A stretch of DNA of 64,000 nt, from the NCBI GenBank assembly GCA_016779205.1, contig JADHOC010000013.1, positions 62,001-126,000 on the forward strand, in the 5' to 3' direction. Both the position numbers and the translations under genes were made by a program. Source of the DNA: Planctomycetota bacterium (GTDB lineage Bacteria > Planctomycetota > UBA1135 > GCA-002686595). The notes under the pieces were generated by a model, which did not search any database, was not told the origin of the DNA, and saw nothing but the letters and a program-made list of their open reading frames with translations. Of the stretch, positions 33,815-41,145 are shown piece by piece; the first letter of the stretch is position 1; every line of letters starts with the position of its first letter.

Positions 33815-33842
33815 CGCTCCCTACCGGGGAGCGTACGCTCCC
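33815..33842. promoter_or_regulatory. Three alternating CGCTCCC/GGGAGCG heptamers in a divergent promoter region
   Basis: CGCTCCC (33815-33821), GGGAGCG (33827-33833) and CGCTCCC (33836-33842) alternate in orientation. The last two form a perfect 16-base palindrome (33827-33842). They lie 13 bases upstream of the GT-C start codon on one side and 40 bases before the rlmD start on the other. They could be an operator, or alternative hairpins in one of the leaders. Confidence 0.42.
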
Positions 33843-33882
33843 GAGCCCCGTATCGCTCGTCCTTGCCCGTACCTTCACGCCC

Positions 33883-35334
33883 ATGCCCACCGAACCCTCC
33901 GAGCCCACCTCCGCCCCGCCGGTCCGCCGGAAGCCGCGGCGAGGCGACCGCTTCGACGTGGACGTCGCGGTGATCGATGACCGGGGCCGTGGGGTCGGTC
34001 TGGTGGGGGAGAGTCGGCTTCGAATGCGCCACGCGAACCCCGGCTCCCGCGTCACAGCCGAGGTGCTGAAGCGTCGCGGAGGACGGGTGGAGGCGCGGGT
34101 GGTGGAGGTCCTCAAGGCGGGCCCGCACGCCACGGGCGCTCGGTGTCCCCACGCGGGCGTCTGCGGAGGCTGCGCCCTCCCCACGCTCGAATACGGCGAG
34201 CAGCTGCGGCAGAAGCGAGGCCTGGTGGAGCGAGCGCTGGCCGCGTCCTTCGATGCTGCCGGGCTCGGCGCGCCCCCGCCGGTGGCCGACGTGGAGCCCG
34301 CGAGCCAGCTGGAGGGGTACCGGAACAAGATGGACTTCACCTTCGGGTCCCGGCGCTACGTGCTCAGCGAGGAGCCCGACGGCGTCGACGCGAGCTTCGG
34401 GCTCGGCCTCCACGCGCCGGGGCTCTTCAGCAAGGTGCTGGACGTCGAGCGGTGCGCCATCGCCTTCGAGGGCTCGGACGGGATCCGGAACACGGTCCGC
34501 GAGCTCGCGCTGGCGGCGGGGCTCGCCCCCTGGGACCTGCGCGCCCACGAGGGGCTGCTCCGTCACCTGGTGGTCCGGCGCGGCGTGAGGACCGACGAGA
34601 CCATGGTCGACCTCGTGACCTCGGAGCGCGCCGCCGAGCAGATCGATCCCCTCGTGCAGGCGCTGCTCCAGCGCCACCCGGAGATCACCACCGTGGTGCA
34701 GAACGTGACCCGGCGGGCGGCCACGGTGGCCTATGGCGAGGAGGAGCACATCCTCCACGGGCCGGGGACCATCGATGAGGTGCTCTGCGGCAAGCGCTTC
34801 CGGATCTCGGCGGACTCCTTCTTCCAGACCAACACCGAGCAGGCGGAGCGGCTCTTCGAGATCGTCGGCGAGGAGGCGCGGGTGGAGCCCGGTCAGCGCC
34901 TGTTCGACGTCTTCTGCGGCGCGGGCACGATCGGCCTCGCCATCGCCCCGGAGGGGGTCGAGCTGGTCGGCTTCGAGAGCGCTCCATCCTCCATCCGGGA
35001 CGCCCGACAGAACGCAGCTCGGAACGGCCGGGAGGACGCCGTGTTCCATGAGGGCGACGTCCTGGAGACGCTCCGGCTCGAGTCCGCGTCCCGGCGACCC
35101 GACGTGCTCGTGGTGGACCCGCCGCGCGCGGGGCTGCACCCGAAGGTCCCCGCGCAGCTCATCGAGCTCGGCGCAGGCCGGATGATCTTCGTGTCCTGCA
35201 ATCCAACCTCCGGGGCCCGGGACGTGGCGGCGCTCTGCGCGGGAGGCTACGAGGTCACCGCCGTGCGACCGGTCGACCTCTTCCCGCACACGCCTCACGT
35301 TGAGGTGGTCTTCACGCTGGAGCGGAGGCCTTGA
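33883..35334 (+). CDS. rlmD: 23S rRNA (uracil-5-)-methyltransferase RlmD-like
   Basis: 483 residues. A basic N-terminal segment leads into a TRAM-like beta-barrel (about 20-80), then the Fe-S cysteines CPHAGVCGGC (C88, C94, C97) with a probable fourth at LDVERC. The SAM-binding core includes FQTN, DVFCGAGTIGLAIA, VDPPRAGLHP and the catalytic VSCNPTSGARDV. The family methylates U1939 or U747 of 23S rRNA (RlmD/RlmC/RlmCD) or tRNA U54; the exact site cannot be assigned. The algH-type gene follows with a four-base TTGA overlap, so the two are coupled. Confidence 0.88.
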   Translation: MPTEPSEPTSAPPVRRKPRRGDRFDVDVAVIDDRGRGVGLVGESRLRMRHANPGSRVTAEVLKRRGGRVEARVVEVLKAGPHATGARCPHAGVCGGCALPTLEYGEQLRQKRGLVERALAASFDAAGLGAPPPVADVEPASQLEGYRNKMDFTFGSRRYVLSEEPDGVDASFGLGLHAPGLFSKVLDVERCAIAFEGSDGIRNTVRELALAAGLAPWDLRAHEGLLRHLVVRRGVRTDETMVDLVTSERAAEQIDPLVQALLQRHPEITTVVQNVTRRAATVAYGEEEHILHGPGTIDEVLCGKRFRISADSFFQTNTEQAERLFEIVGEEARVEPGQRLFDVFCGAGTIGLAIAPEGVELVGFESAPSSIRDARQNAARNGREDAVFHEGDVLETLRLESASRRPDVLVVDPPRAGLHPKVPAQLIELGAGRMIFVSCNPTSGARDVAALCAGGYEVTAVRPVDLFPHTPHVEVVFTLERRP

Positions 35335-35909
35335 GCGAGCTGCGCGCCGGTGCCGGGACGATGCTGCTCAGCGCGCCCGCGCTCCTCGACCCGAACTTCA
35401 TGCACACCGTCGTGCTGATGTGCCAGCACGACGAGGAGGGCGCCTTCGGCCTCGTCGTCAATCGGACCACCCAGGCGCGCGTGGGCGACCTGTTCCCGGA
35501 CCACCCGGACCTGGGGTCCCTGGATCTCAAGGTGCGGGAGGGGGGGCCCGTCGCGCGGGACACGCTGCAGCTGATCCACCGCTTCTCCGGCGACCTCGCC
35601 GGCGCGACCGGGGGGCTGGAGGTGGGCGACGGGATACGCATCGGCGCGGACCTGGAGTCCCTCGTGCGGCGTCCTGGGGCGGCGGAGGCCCTCGAGGAGC
35701 ACGCCCGATTCGTGGTGGGATACTCCGGCTGGGCGGCGGGGCAGCTCGACGACGAGATCCGTGGCGGTTCCTGGCTCCCCTTGCCCACGGCCGCCGACCT
35801 GGTCTTCGCGGACGGAGCGGCCGAGGAGGTCTGGCGTGCGGCGATCCGGCGGCTCGGCGGGGGCGGGGCGTCCCTCGCCCATTTGCCCCCGGACCCCACC
35901 TGGAATTGA
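35331..35909 (+). CDS. yqgE: YqgE/AlgH family protein
   Basis: 192 residues from a TTG whose last two bases and the next A form the rlmD stop (TTGA). It has the DUF179 signature: GTMLLSAPALLDPNFMHTVVLM, then GAFGLVVNR and a GGPVARDTLQLIHR segment, with RFVVGYSGWAAGQLDDEI near the middle of the C-terminal half. The function of this widely conserved family is unsettled; in Pseudomonas AlgH was first linked to alginate regulation. Length and motifs are complete. A strong hairpin follows before the large membrane protein gene. Confidence 0.9.
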   Translation: MSELRAGAGTMLLSAPALLDPNFMHTVVLMCQHDEEGAFGLVVNRTTQARVGDLFPDHPDLGSLDLKVREGGPVARDTLQLIHRFSGDLAGATGGLEVGDGIRIGADLESLVRRPGAAEALEEHARFVVGYSGWAAGQLDDEIRGGSWLPLPTAADLVFADGAAEEVWRAAIRRLGGGGASLAHLPPDPTWN

Positions 35910-35918
35910 CGGAGCGCC

Positions 35919-35949
35919 GCCCCGGTGACGCGATCCAGGTCACCGGGGC
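35919..35949 (+). terminator. Perfect 11-bp stem-loop after yqgE
   Basis: Arms at 35919-35929 and 35939-35949 are fully complementary around a nine-base loop, starting ten bases after the yqgE stop. The following bases are pyrimidine-rich but not a T-run. Likely ends the rlmD-yqgE transcript. Confidence 0.6.
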
Positions 35950-35986
35950 TATCCTCTCCTCACCGACCTTCCCCGGTGATCCCTCC

Positions 35987-38290
35987 TTGTCCACCTCCAC
36001 CGCAACCGATCCGCGCCCCGACGAGCCGGCGGCTGGATCAGAGCTGACCCGCCGCAGGCTGGGCTGCTCCGGGACCCTGCTCAGCAGCGGGTGCGGATGC
36101 CTCGCGTTCATGTCGGGCGCCGCGCTCGCCATCGCGTTGTTCGGGGCACACTTGCTCTCTGGCTGGGGGGCGCGCGCGCTCGAGGAGCTCCTCGCCAGCG
36201 GGCTCAACGCCACGGTGGAGGTCTCCGGGTTGGACCTCTCCTGGAGTCGGCGGCAGACGGTTCAGTCCGTGACCGTGGTGGGGCCCGACGGCCAGCAGGT
36301 CGCCCAGGCCAGCGCAGAGCTCCCGTCGCTCCTCGACATACTCAACGGAGGCGACCCGACCTTGGACGTGAGCGTGGACGTGCTCTCGCTTCGCTCCCGG
36401 GTCGACGAGGGAGGCGTCGATGACCTTCAGCGGACCATGCAGATCGGCGAGCAGGGGTTGCTGGAGACCGCGCTGCGAAGCCTCGCGCGTTGGGGGGCTG
36501 GCACCTCCCCGCTCCCGGACGTGAGGGTCTCCCTCTCGGTCAAGGACTGGACGGTGGACGACACTGCCTCCGGGCGTGGGCTGGTGAGGGTCAGGGACAG
36601 CGAGGCCACGATCGTCTGCCGCATGGAGGCGGCGGCGCTGATCCTGGATCGCGCCCTCGTGACGTGGCCGGGGCGAGCGGAACCGGCCGAGGTGAGTGGC
36701 GCGGTCCATCTCGGGCCCGCGGCGCCCGTTGCGGACCGCTCGCCGGTCACCGTGCAGCGCCTGGCGCTCTCGTCGGATGGCGTCCCGCTGGACGTGGCGC
36801 GCTCGATGGGGCTGATCCGCCGCACCCCCCCGGAGAAGCGCGGCCCCTCGCCGACCCCGGAGGCCTGGATGCACGGCCAGGCGGTCGACTTCCTGATGGC
36901 CGAGCTGGAGGCCGGGGCTGTGATCGACGTGGACGTCGGACCGGACCCTGGCGGCGAGCAGCTCCTCGGGCGCTTCGAGGTGAGCGGTCCGAGCATGACG
37001 CTCTCCCTCGACGTCGAGTGGGAGGGGGGCCTCATGGTGCCGAGGAGTAGCGGTAGCCGCGCCGCCCTCGACGTGCTCGTGCGAGGCGCGGCGGGTGGCG
37101 TCGCCGGGCTGCTGGAGGGGGCGCTGCCGGAGCGCCTGTCCGTGCAGGAACTGAGCGGGCCGCTCGACTGGACGCTCGCGAGCAGGTCGTTCTCGGTGCC
37201 GTTCGAGCCGCGGGATGTGCTCAACCTTCGATCCGCACTCATGGAGGCCATGGGGTCGATGCAGCTCGGCGCCTATGCCCGCGTCGCGGGCGGCAGGGAG
37301 GCCCAGGTCCGCCTGCAGGCCGAGGTCGCGCCAGACCTCGAGCTCAGCCTGGCGCACTTCCTCACGAACATCGCCTTCGATGGGGAGCGCGGGTCCACGG
37401 TCACGAGCTCCTGGCGCGACGGGTCATCCCGGATCGCGAACCTGTCGCTTCGGACCCCCTCTGCGGGGGGGGCGAATGCCAGCCCGGGCGAGATGCAAGT
37501 CGCCGCCTTCGACGTCCCGACCGTCATGCTGGGGGGCGACCGGCAACTCCCGCGAGAGATCCAGGCGCTGCTCCCCGAGCGGTTGTCTTCGATCGCCCTC
37601 GAGGGGCTCGCCCTGCCTCGCTTCGGCGACTGGGAGCCCACGGGGACCGGAGAGCAGGTACGGCTCAACGTGGTCGCCGGAGGTGGGAATGAGTTCTATG
37701 GCTTCGTGGAGGGGTCGATCCTCTCGCTGCCCTTCGCCCACCTGGAGACGAGCCCCGACGCGGCGATCAGCCGGACGCTCTTCGAGCGGCTGATGCCATG
37801 GTTCACGGCGGTCAGGCCCCAGCCCGGGGCCGCGCCGAAGCTGGAGCTCGACGTGGTGGAGTACACCGTCGACCTGGCAGCGGCCGAGTTCAGGGAGACC
37901 GGTCAGATGACCCTCGCCATCGGCTCCATGCTGGCTCGCCTGCAGTCGGGCCTCGCCGGGTCGACCTTCAACGTCCCTCAGACCGAGTGGGTCGAGTGGG
38001 GCCCGGACAAGGTCCGGTTGGAGTTGAACGACGACATCGTCCGCTACCGCCGGGCCCAGATCCCGCTCGGTGAGGACGAGGAGCCGGTACAGCTGAGCGG
38101 CTTCCTCGATCGGGGGGACAACGTGCTCTCGATCAAGGCGGTGGTGCCTGCCAACGTCGTGGTAGGGGCCGAGGACGCCGGCATCCTCCCCGCGCAGTTG
38201 ACGCTCACCGGACCGGCCGACCGTCTCGACCTCGCCGTGGATCGGGACGTGATCGCGCCGCTCATCGACGCCATTCGCGGCGGCGAGTAG
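35987..38290 (+). CDS. Large AsmA-like membrane-anchored protein, function unknown
   Basis: About 767 residues. The most plausible in-frame start is TTG at 35987; the frame is open from 35300, but that region is occupied by yqgE. A short charged cytoplasmic segment (ELTRRRLG) is followed by one transmembrane helix (CLAFMSGAALAIALFGAHLL). A long extracytoplasmic region then begins with LNATVEVSGLDLSW and has repeated beta-strand-rich units. This layout is reminiscent of AsmA/DUF748-type lipid-transport bridge proteins, but no family-specific motif is secure. No ribosome binding site is evident at the TTG. It is convergent with the lysR gene. Confidence 0.65.
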   Translation: MSTSTATDPRPDEPAAGSELTRRRLGCSGTLLSSGCGCLAFMSGAALAIALFGAHLLSGWGARALEELLASGLNATVEVSGLDLSWSRRQTVQSVTVVGPDGQQVAQASAELPSLLDILNGGDPTLDVSVDVLSLRSRVDEGGVDDLQRTMQIGEQGLLETALRSLARWGAGTSPLPDVRVSLSVKDWTVDDTASGRGLVRVRDSEATIVCRMEAAALILDRALVTWPGRAEPAEVSGAVHLGPAAPVADRSPVTVQRLALSSDGVPLDVARSMGLIRRTPPEKRGPSPTPEAWMHGQAVDFLMAELEAGAVIDVDVGPDPGGEQLLGRFEVSGPSMTLSLDVEWEGGLMVPRSSGSRAALDVLVRGAAGGVAGLLEGALPERLSVQELSGPLDWTLASRSFSVPFEPRDVLNLRSALMEAMGSMQLGAYARVAGGREAQVRLQAEVAPDLELSLAHFLTNIAFDGERGSTVTSSWRDGSSRIANLSLRTPSAGGANASPGEMQVAAFDVPTVMLGGDRQLPREIQALLPERLSSIALEGLALPRFGDWEPTGTGEQVRLNVVAGGGNEFYGFVEGSILSLPFAHLETSPDAAISRTLFERLMPWFTAVRPQPGAAPKLELDVVEYTVDLAAAEFRETGQMTLAIGSMLARLQSGLAGSTFNVPQTEWVEWGPDKVRLELNDDIVRYRRAQIPLGEDEEPVQLSGFLDRGDNVLSIKAVVPANVVVGAEDAGILPAQLTLTGPADRLDLAVDRDVIAPLIDAIRGGE

Positions 38291-38338
38291 CCGGGTGCCG
38301 GCGGTCGACCCCGACCGTGACCTGGACGGGGCGCCCGG

Positions 38339-39232
38339 TCAGGCCCTCGGCGCCGCCTCGAGCATCGCATCGAGGAGCGGGTTCTCGGGGCAGTCCTTCC
38401 GCCAGGCCGCGACGATGTCGAGCTCGGCGGTGGGGGAAGGGAGCGGCCGTGACTGGACGGCCTCGGATGCGGGCTCGTCGCCTGCCAGCCACGGGAGGAT
38501 CGACCAGCCGAGACCGGCCGCGATGAAGCCCAGGATGGTCTCGGCGCTCGACCCCGACAGGGTCGAGACCGGCGAGACGTCGTGCTGGCCTAGCGCCATG
38601 AACTGCAGCTCCCGGGCGCGCGGCTGGGAGTAGGCCACGAAGGGGAGCGTCGCGAGAGCCGCCAGGTTCACGGGCTCATCCTCGGGCTGGGCGTGCTGCT
38701 CGGGGAGCACGACGTACGGACGCAAGGCCGCGACCTTCATGGTCGCGATGTCATCGGGAGTCTCGTAGAGGTGATCGATGGCGAGGTCCACGGCGCCCTG
38801 GCGCAGCAGCGCGGGGGCGTCGTCGCCGGTCTCCTCCAGGTGGATCTCGATGGAGGGGTGCTCGGCGTGGAGCCGTTGGACCCAGGCGGGGATGAGGCGC
38901 CGTAGCAGCAGGCTGGAGCTGCTGACCCGGAGCGTCCCCCCGAACTCTCCGCCGCGTACGGACCGGATGACAGAGGGGAGGGATTCGAAGAAGGGGCGGA
39001 CGAAGTCGAACAGCCGCTGGCCCGCGGGGGTCAGGGCCATCCGGTCCTTCGCGACCCGCTCGAAGAGCGTCACCGCCAGCTCATCCTCGAGCTTCTTCAC
39101 CTGCTGGTGAACGGCCGGCTGGGTGATGGGATAGGGGAACGCGCGTGCCGCGCGGGCGTAGCCCCCGGTGCGAGCGACCCAGAAGAATCCTTCCAGTCGG
39201 TGGATGCCGAGGTGCTGGGGGGTGCTCGCCAT
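38339..39232 (-). CDS. LysR-family transcriptional regulator
   Basis: 297 residues. The N-terminal winged HTH is recognisable: LEGFFWVARTGGYARAARAF, then ITQPAVHQQVKKLEDELAVTLFER (given in part; residues about 13-60). A co-inducer-binding domain follows (about 90-290). LysR proteins control a neighbouring or divergent operon in response to a small molecule. Here it is the last gene of the nth-TPR peptidase-frataxin cluster, ten bases after frataxin. No divergent target is present, so its regulon may be elsewhere. Confidence 0.92.
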   Translation of the reverse strand: MASTPQHLGIHRLEGFFWVARTGGYARAARAFPYPITQPAVHQQVKKLEDELAVTLFERVAKDRMALTPAGQRLFDFVRPFFESLPSVIRSVRGGEFGGTLRVSSSSLLLRRLIPAWVQRLHAEHPSIEIHLEETGDDAPALLRQGAVDLAIDHLYETPDDIATMKVAALRPYVVLPEQHAQPEDEPVNLAALATLPFVAYSQPRARELQFMALGQHDVSPVSTLSGSSAETILGFIAAGLGWSILPWLAGDEPASEAVQSRPLPSPTAELDIVAAWRKDCPENPLLDAMLEAAPRA

Positions 39233-39242
39233 ATCGGTGGGC

Positions 39243-39569
39243 TCAGATGGGGTGGGGGATGGCGCGGCCGAGGGTCTCGGCCACGGTGCCTGCGATCCTC
39301 TCGAAGAGCTCGTGCCCGTCCTTGTCGCACCGCCAGGTCTGGCTCTCCGGATCCAGTACGTAGTGCCAGGCGCGGACCCCGGCGGCGTACCACATCTCGT
39401 TCGTGGCGGTCTGGCGGTTGAGGACGTAGGTGGGGCCGCCCTCGAACTGGATCTTCAGCACGCCGTCAGCGGTGGAGAAGTCCACCTCATCGGGGTCGAA
39501 GTCCTCGAGCCAGTCCTCGACGCGTCGGATGACGTCGTCGGCGAGTCGTAAGAAGGTGGGACGATCCAT
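39243..39569 (-). CDS. cyaY: Frataxin (CyaY) family iron-binding protein
   Basis: 108 residues, the size of bacterial CyaY. The pattern fits the family: an acidic first helix (FLRLADDVIRRVEDWLEDFD, here rich in Asp/Glu), then GVLKIQFEGG, YVLNRQTATNEMWYA, GVRAWHYVLD and a TWRCDKDGHELFERI helix. CyaY donates or regulates iron for Fe-S cluster assembly with cysteine desulfurase IscS. The gene sits between the TPR peptidase gene (12 bases upstream) and lysR (10 bases downstream). A cysteine desulfurase gene lies about 14 kb away. Frataxin is best known in proteobacteria and mitochondria, so its presence here is notable. Confidence 0.83.
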   Translation of the reverse strand: MDRPTFLRLADDVIRRVEDWLEDFDPDEVDFSTADGVLKIQFEGGPTYVLNRQTATNEMWYAAGVRAWHYVLDPESQTWRCDKDGHELFERIAGTVAETLGRAIPHPI

Positions 39570-39581
39570 GTGGTGGTGGGG

Positions 39582-40391
39582 TCAGGCCAGGCCGAGCGCG
39601 GCCACGCCGTCTTCGCCCAATCCTAGGAGGTGCCCGATCTCGTGGAAGAGCGTGACGCGGATCTCCTCGGCGAGGTGTTCTTCGTCGCGCGCCATGCGCT
39701 CCAGGTTGCGCTGGAAGAGATAGATGGACGGGGGGAGCTGGGCGGGGAAGTCCTCCGCCAGGTCGTGGATGGTGGGGCCCACGAAGAGCCCCAGGATGTC
39801 AGGCGGCGTGGAGGAGGGGTCCCTTGGGTCCACGAGCTCGCGGAAGGGGACCGGCTCCCGGACCACACGGATCGCCTGGACCCGCTCCGCGAACGGCGGG
39901 GCGAGGGAGGCCAGCGCGTCCTCGACGATCCGGTCGAACCTCGGGGCCGTGATGCGCACGGGAGCGGGGCGATCGGGGTCGAGCTCGGCGGCCTCGACCA
40001 TCAGGGCGTGGGCGTGGTCGTGGTCCCCCGCGTGATCGGCAAGGAGGGCCAGCCGTTCACAGATCCAGGGGTCCCTCTCCACGGCCGAGATCGCCTGGAA
40101 GGCCGCGTCGGCCCCGTCGAGGTCCCATGATTCCAGGGCCACCTCCCCCCGTAACTCGACGACCTCGAGGTCATCATCACCCAGGGAGGACGCGGCGGCT
40201 CCCAGCCGCGCCCGGGCGGGTTCGAGCATCCCCAGGTCCAGGTAGGCGCGGACCTCGAGGAGGGCGCGGGGCCCCTCGAGCCCTGAGCGGGATGCCTGGG
40301 TGAGGGCGAGCTCCGGGTCGCCCGCCTCGAGGGACCCCGCTGCCTGTTCGAGGGCCTCGTCGAGGCCCTCATCGTCTCGTTCGGTCTGCAT
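39582..40391 (-). CDS. TPR-like protein with C-terminal minimal metallopeptidase domain
   Basis: 269 residues. Residues about 1-145 are Ala/Leu/Glu-rich helical pairs with a TPR-like rhythm (ALEQAAGSLEAGDPELAL; DLDGADAAFQAI). The C-terminal ~110 residues match the small zincin family (PF06262-type): IYLFQRNLERMA, EEIRVTLFHEIGHLLGLGE with H250-E-x-x-H254. The family's protein is usually about 110-130 residues, so the TPR-like part is an addition. The start overlaps the nth stop as TGATG. Likely a cytoplasmic peptidase; the substrate is unknown. Confidence 0.8.
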   Translation of the reverse strand: MQTERDDEGLDEALEQAAGSLEAGDPELALTQASRSGLEGPRALLEVRAYLDLGMLEPARARLGAAASSLGDDDLEVVELRGEVALESWDLDGADAAFQAISAVERDPWICERLALLADHAGDHDHAHALMVEAAELDPDRPAPVRITAPRFDRIVEDALASLAPPFAERVQAIRVVREPVPFRELVDPRDPSSTPPDILGLFVGPTIHDLAEDFPAQLPPSIYLFQRNLERMARDEEHLAEEIRVTLFHEIGHLLGLGEDGVAALGLA

Positions 40392-41086
40392 CAGGAGCTC
40401 ACCTTGCGCTGGCCCGGGCGCCGCCTGGCCGCGTCATCCCGCCGGCGCTCGTCCTGCGCGCGCTTCTTGGTCGCCGCCCAGGAGCAGATGGGGCATGTCG
40501 AGAGGTCATGGAAGCGCGCCGGGCAGTGCTCACGTCCGAAGAAGATGATCTGCAGGTGGACCTTGGACCAGGTCGACTCGGGGAAGACCGCCTTCAGGTC
40601 GCGCTCGGTCCGCTCGACGGTTGTGTCGTTGGAGAGGCCCCAGCGCGCGGCGAGGCGGTGGATGTGGGTGTCGACGGGGAACGCCGGCATCCCGAAGCAC
40701 TGGGCCATGACGACGCTTGCGGTCTTGTGCCCGACCCCGGGCAGCGCCTCGAGGGCGGCGAGGTCGCCGGGGACCTCGCCGCCGTGCCGCTCCATGAGGA
40801 TCTCGGCCAGCCGACGGATGTTCTTGGCCTTGGTGGGGGCGAGGCCGCAGGTCTTGATGGACTCGAGGATGTCGGCGACCTCGAGCTCGGCCATGGTCGC
40901 GGGGTCGCTCGCCTTCCTGAAGAGGTCCGGGGTGACGAGGTTCACCCGCAGGTCCGTGGTCTGTGCCGAGAGGAGGACGGCGACCAGCAGCGTGAACGGG
41001 TCCCGGTGATCCAGGGGGATCGGCGGGTCCGGGTACAACTCCTCGAGCTGGAACAGGATTCGCTCCGCCTTCTCACTGCGCTTCAT
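40391..41086 (-). CDS. nth: Endonuclease III-like DNA glycosylase
   Basis: 231 residues. It removes oxidised pyrimidines and nicks DNA. The helix-hairpin-helix is LPGVGHKTAS with catalytic K121, and the catalytic Asp is D139 in VDTHIHR. The Fe-S region is unusual: C188, C198 and C201 are spaced 9 and 2, and no fourth Cys follows within the normal distance, because CSWAATKKR replaces it. The C-terminal tail is Arg/Lys-rich. The canonical cluster is C-x6-C-x2-C-x5-C. This gene starts a tightly packed four-gene unit with TPR peptidase, frataxin and LysR. Confidence 0.9.
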   Translation of the reverse strand: MKRSEKAERILFQLEELYPDPPIPLDHRDPFTLLVAVLLSAQTTDLRVNLVTPDLFRKASDPATMAELEVADILESIKTCGLAPTKAKNIRRLAEILMERHGGEVPGDLAALEALPGVGHKTASVVMAQCFGMPAFPVDTHIHRLAARWGLSNDTTVERTERDLKAVFPESTWSKVHLQIIFFGREHCPARFHDLSTCPICSWAATKKRAQDERRRDDAARRRPGQRKVSS

Positions 41087-41145
41087 GGGCGCAGCCTAAC
41101 CCCTCGGCCCCTCGCCCGCCCTCGCAACGGCGGCGCAAGGTCCGC

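Noticed and set aside
31815-35298. Long minus-strand frames (841 and 827 codons) over trmL, GT-C and rlmD
   Set aside because: They cross several real genes in both orientations and are low-complexity; the motif-bearing frames are those listed.
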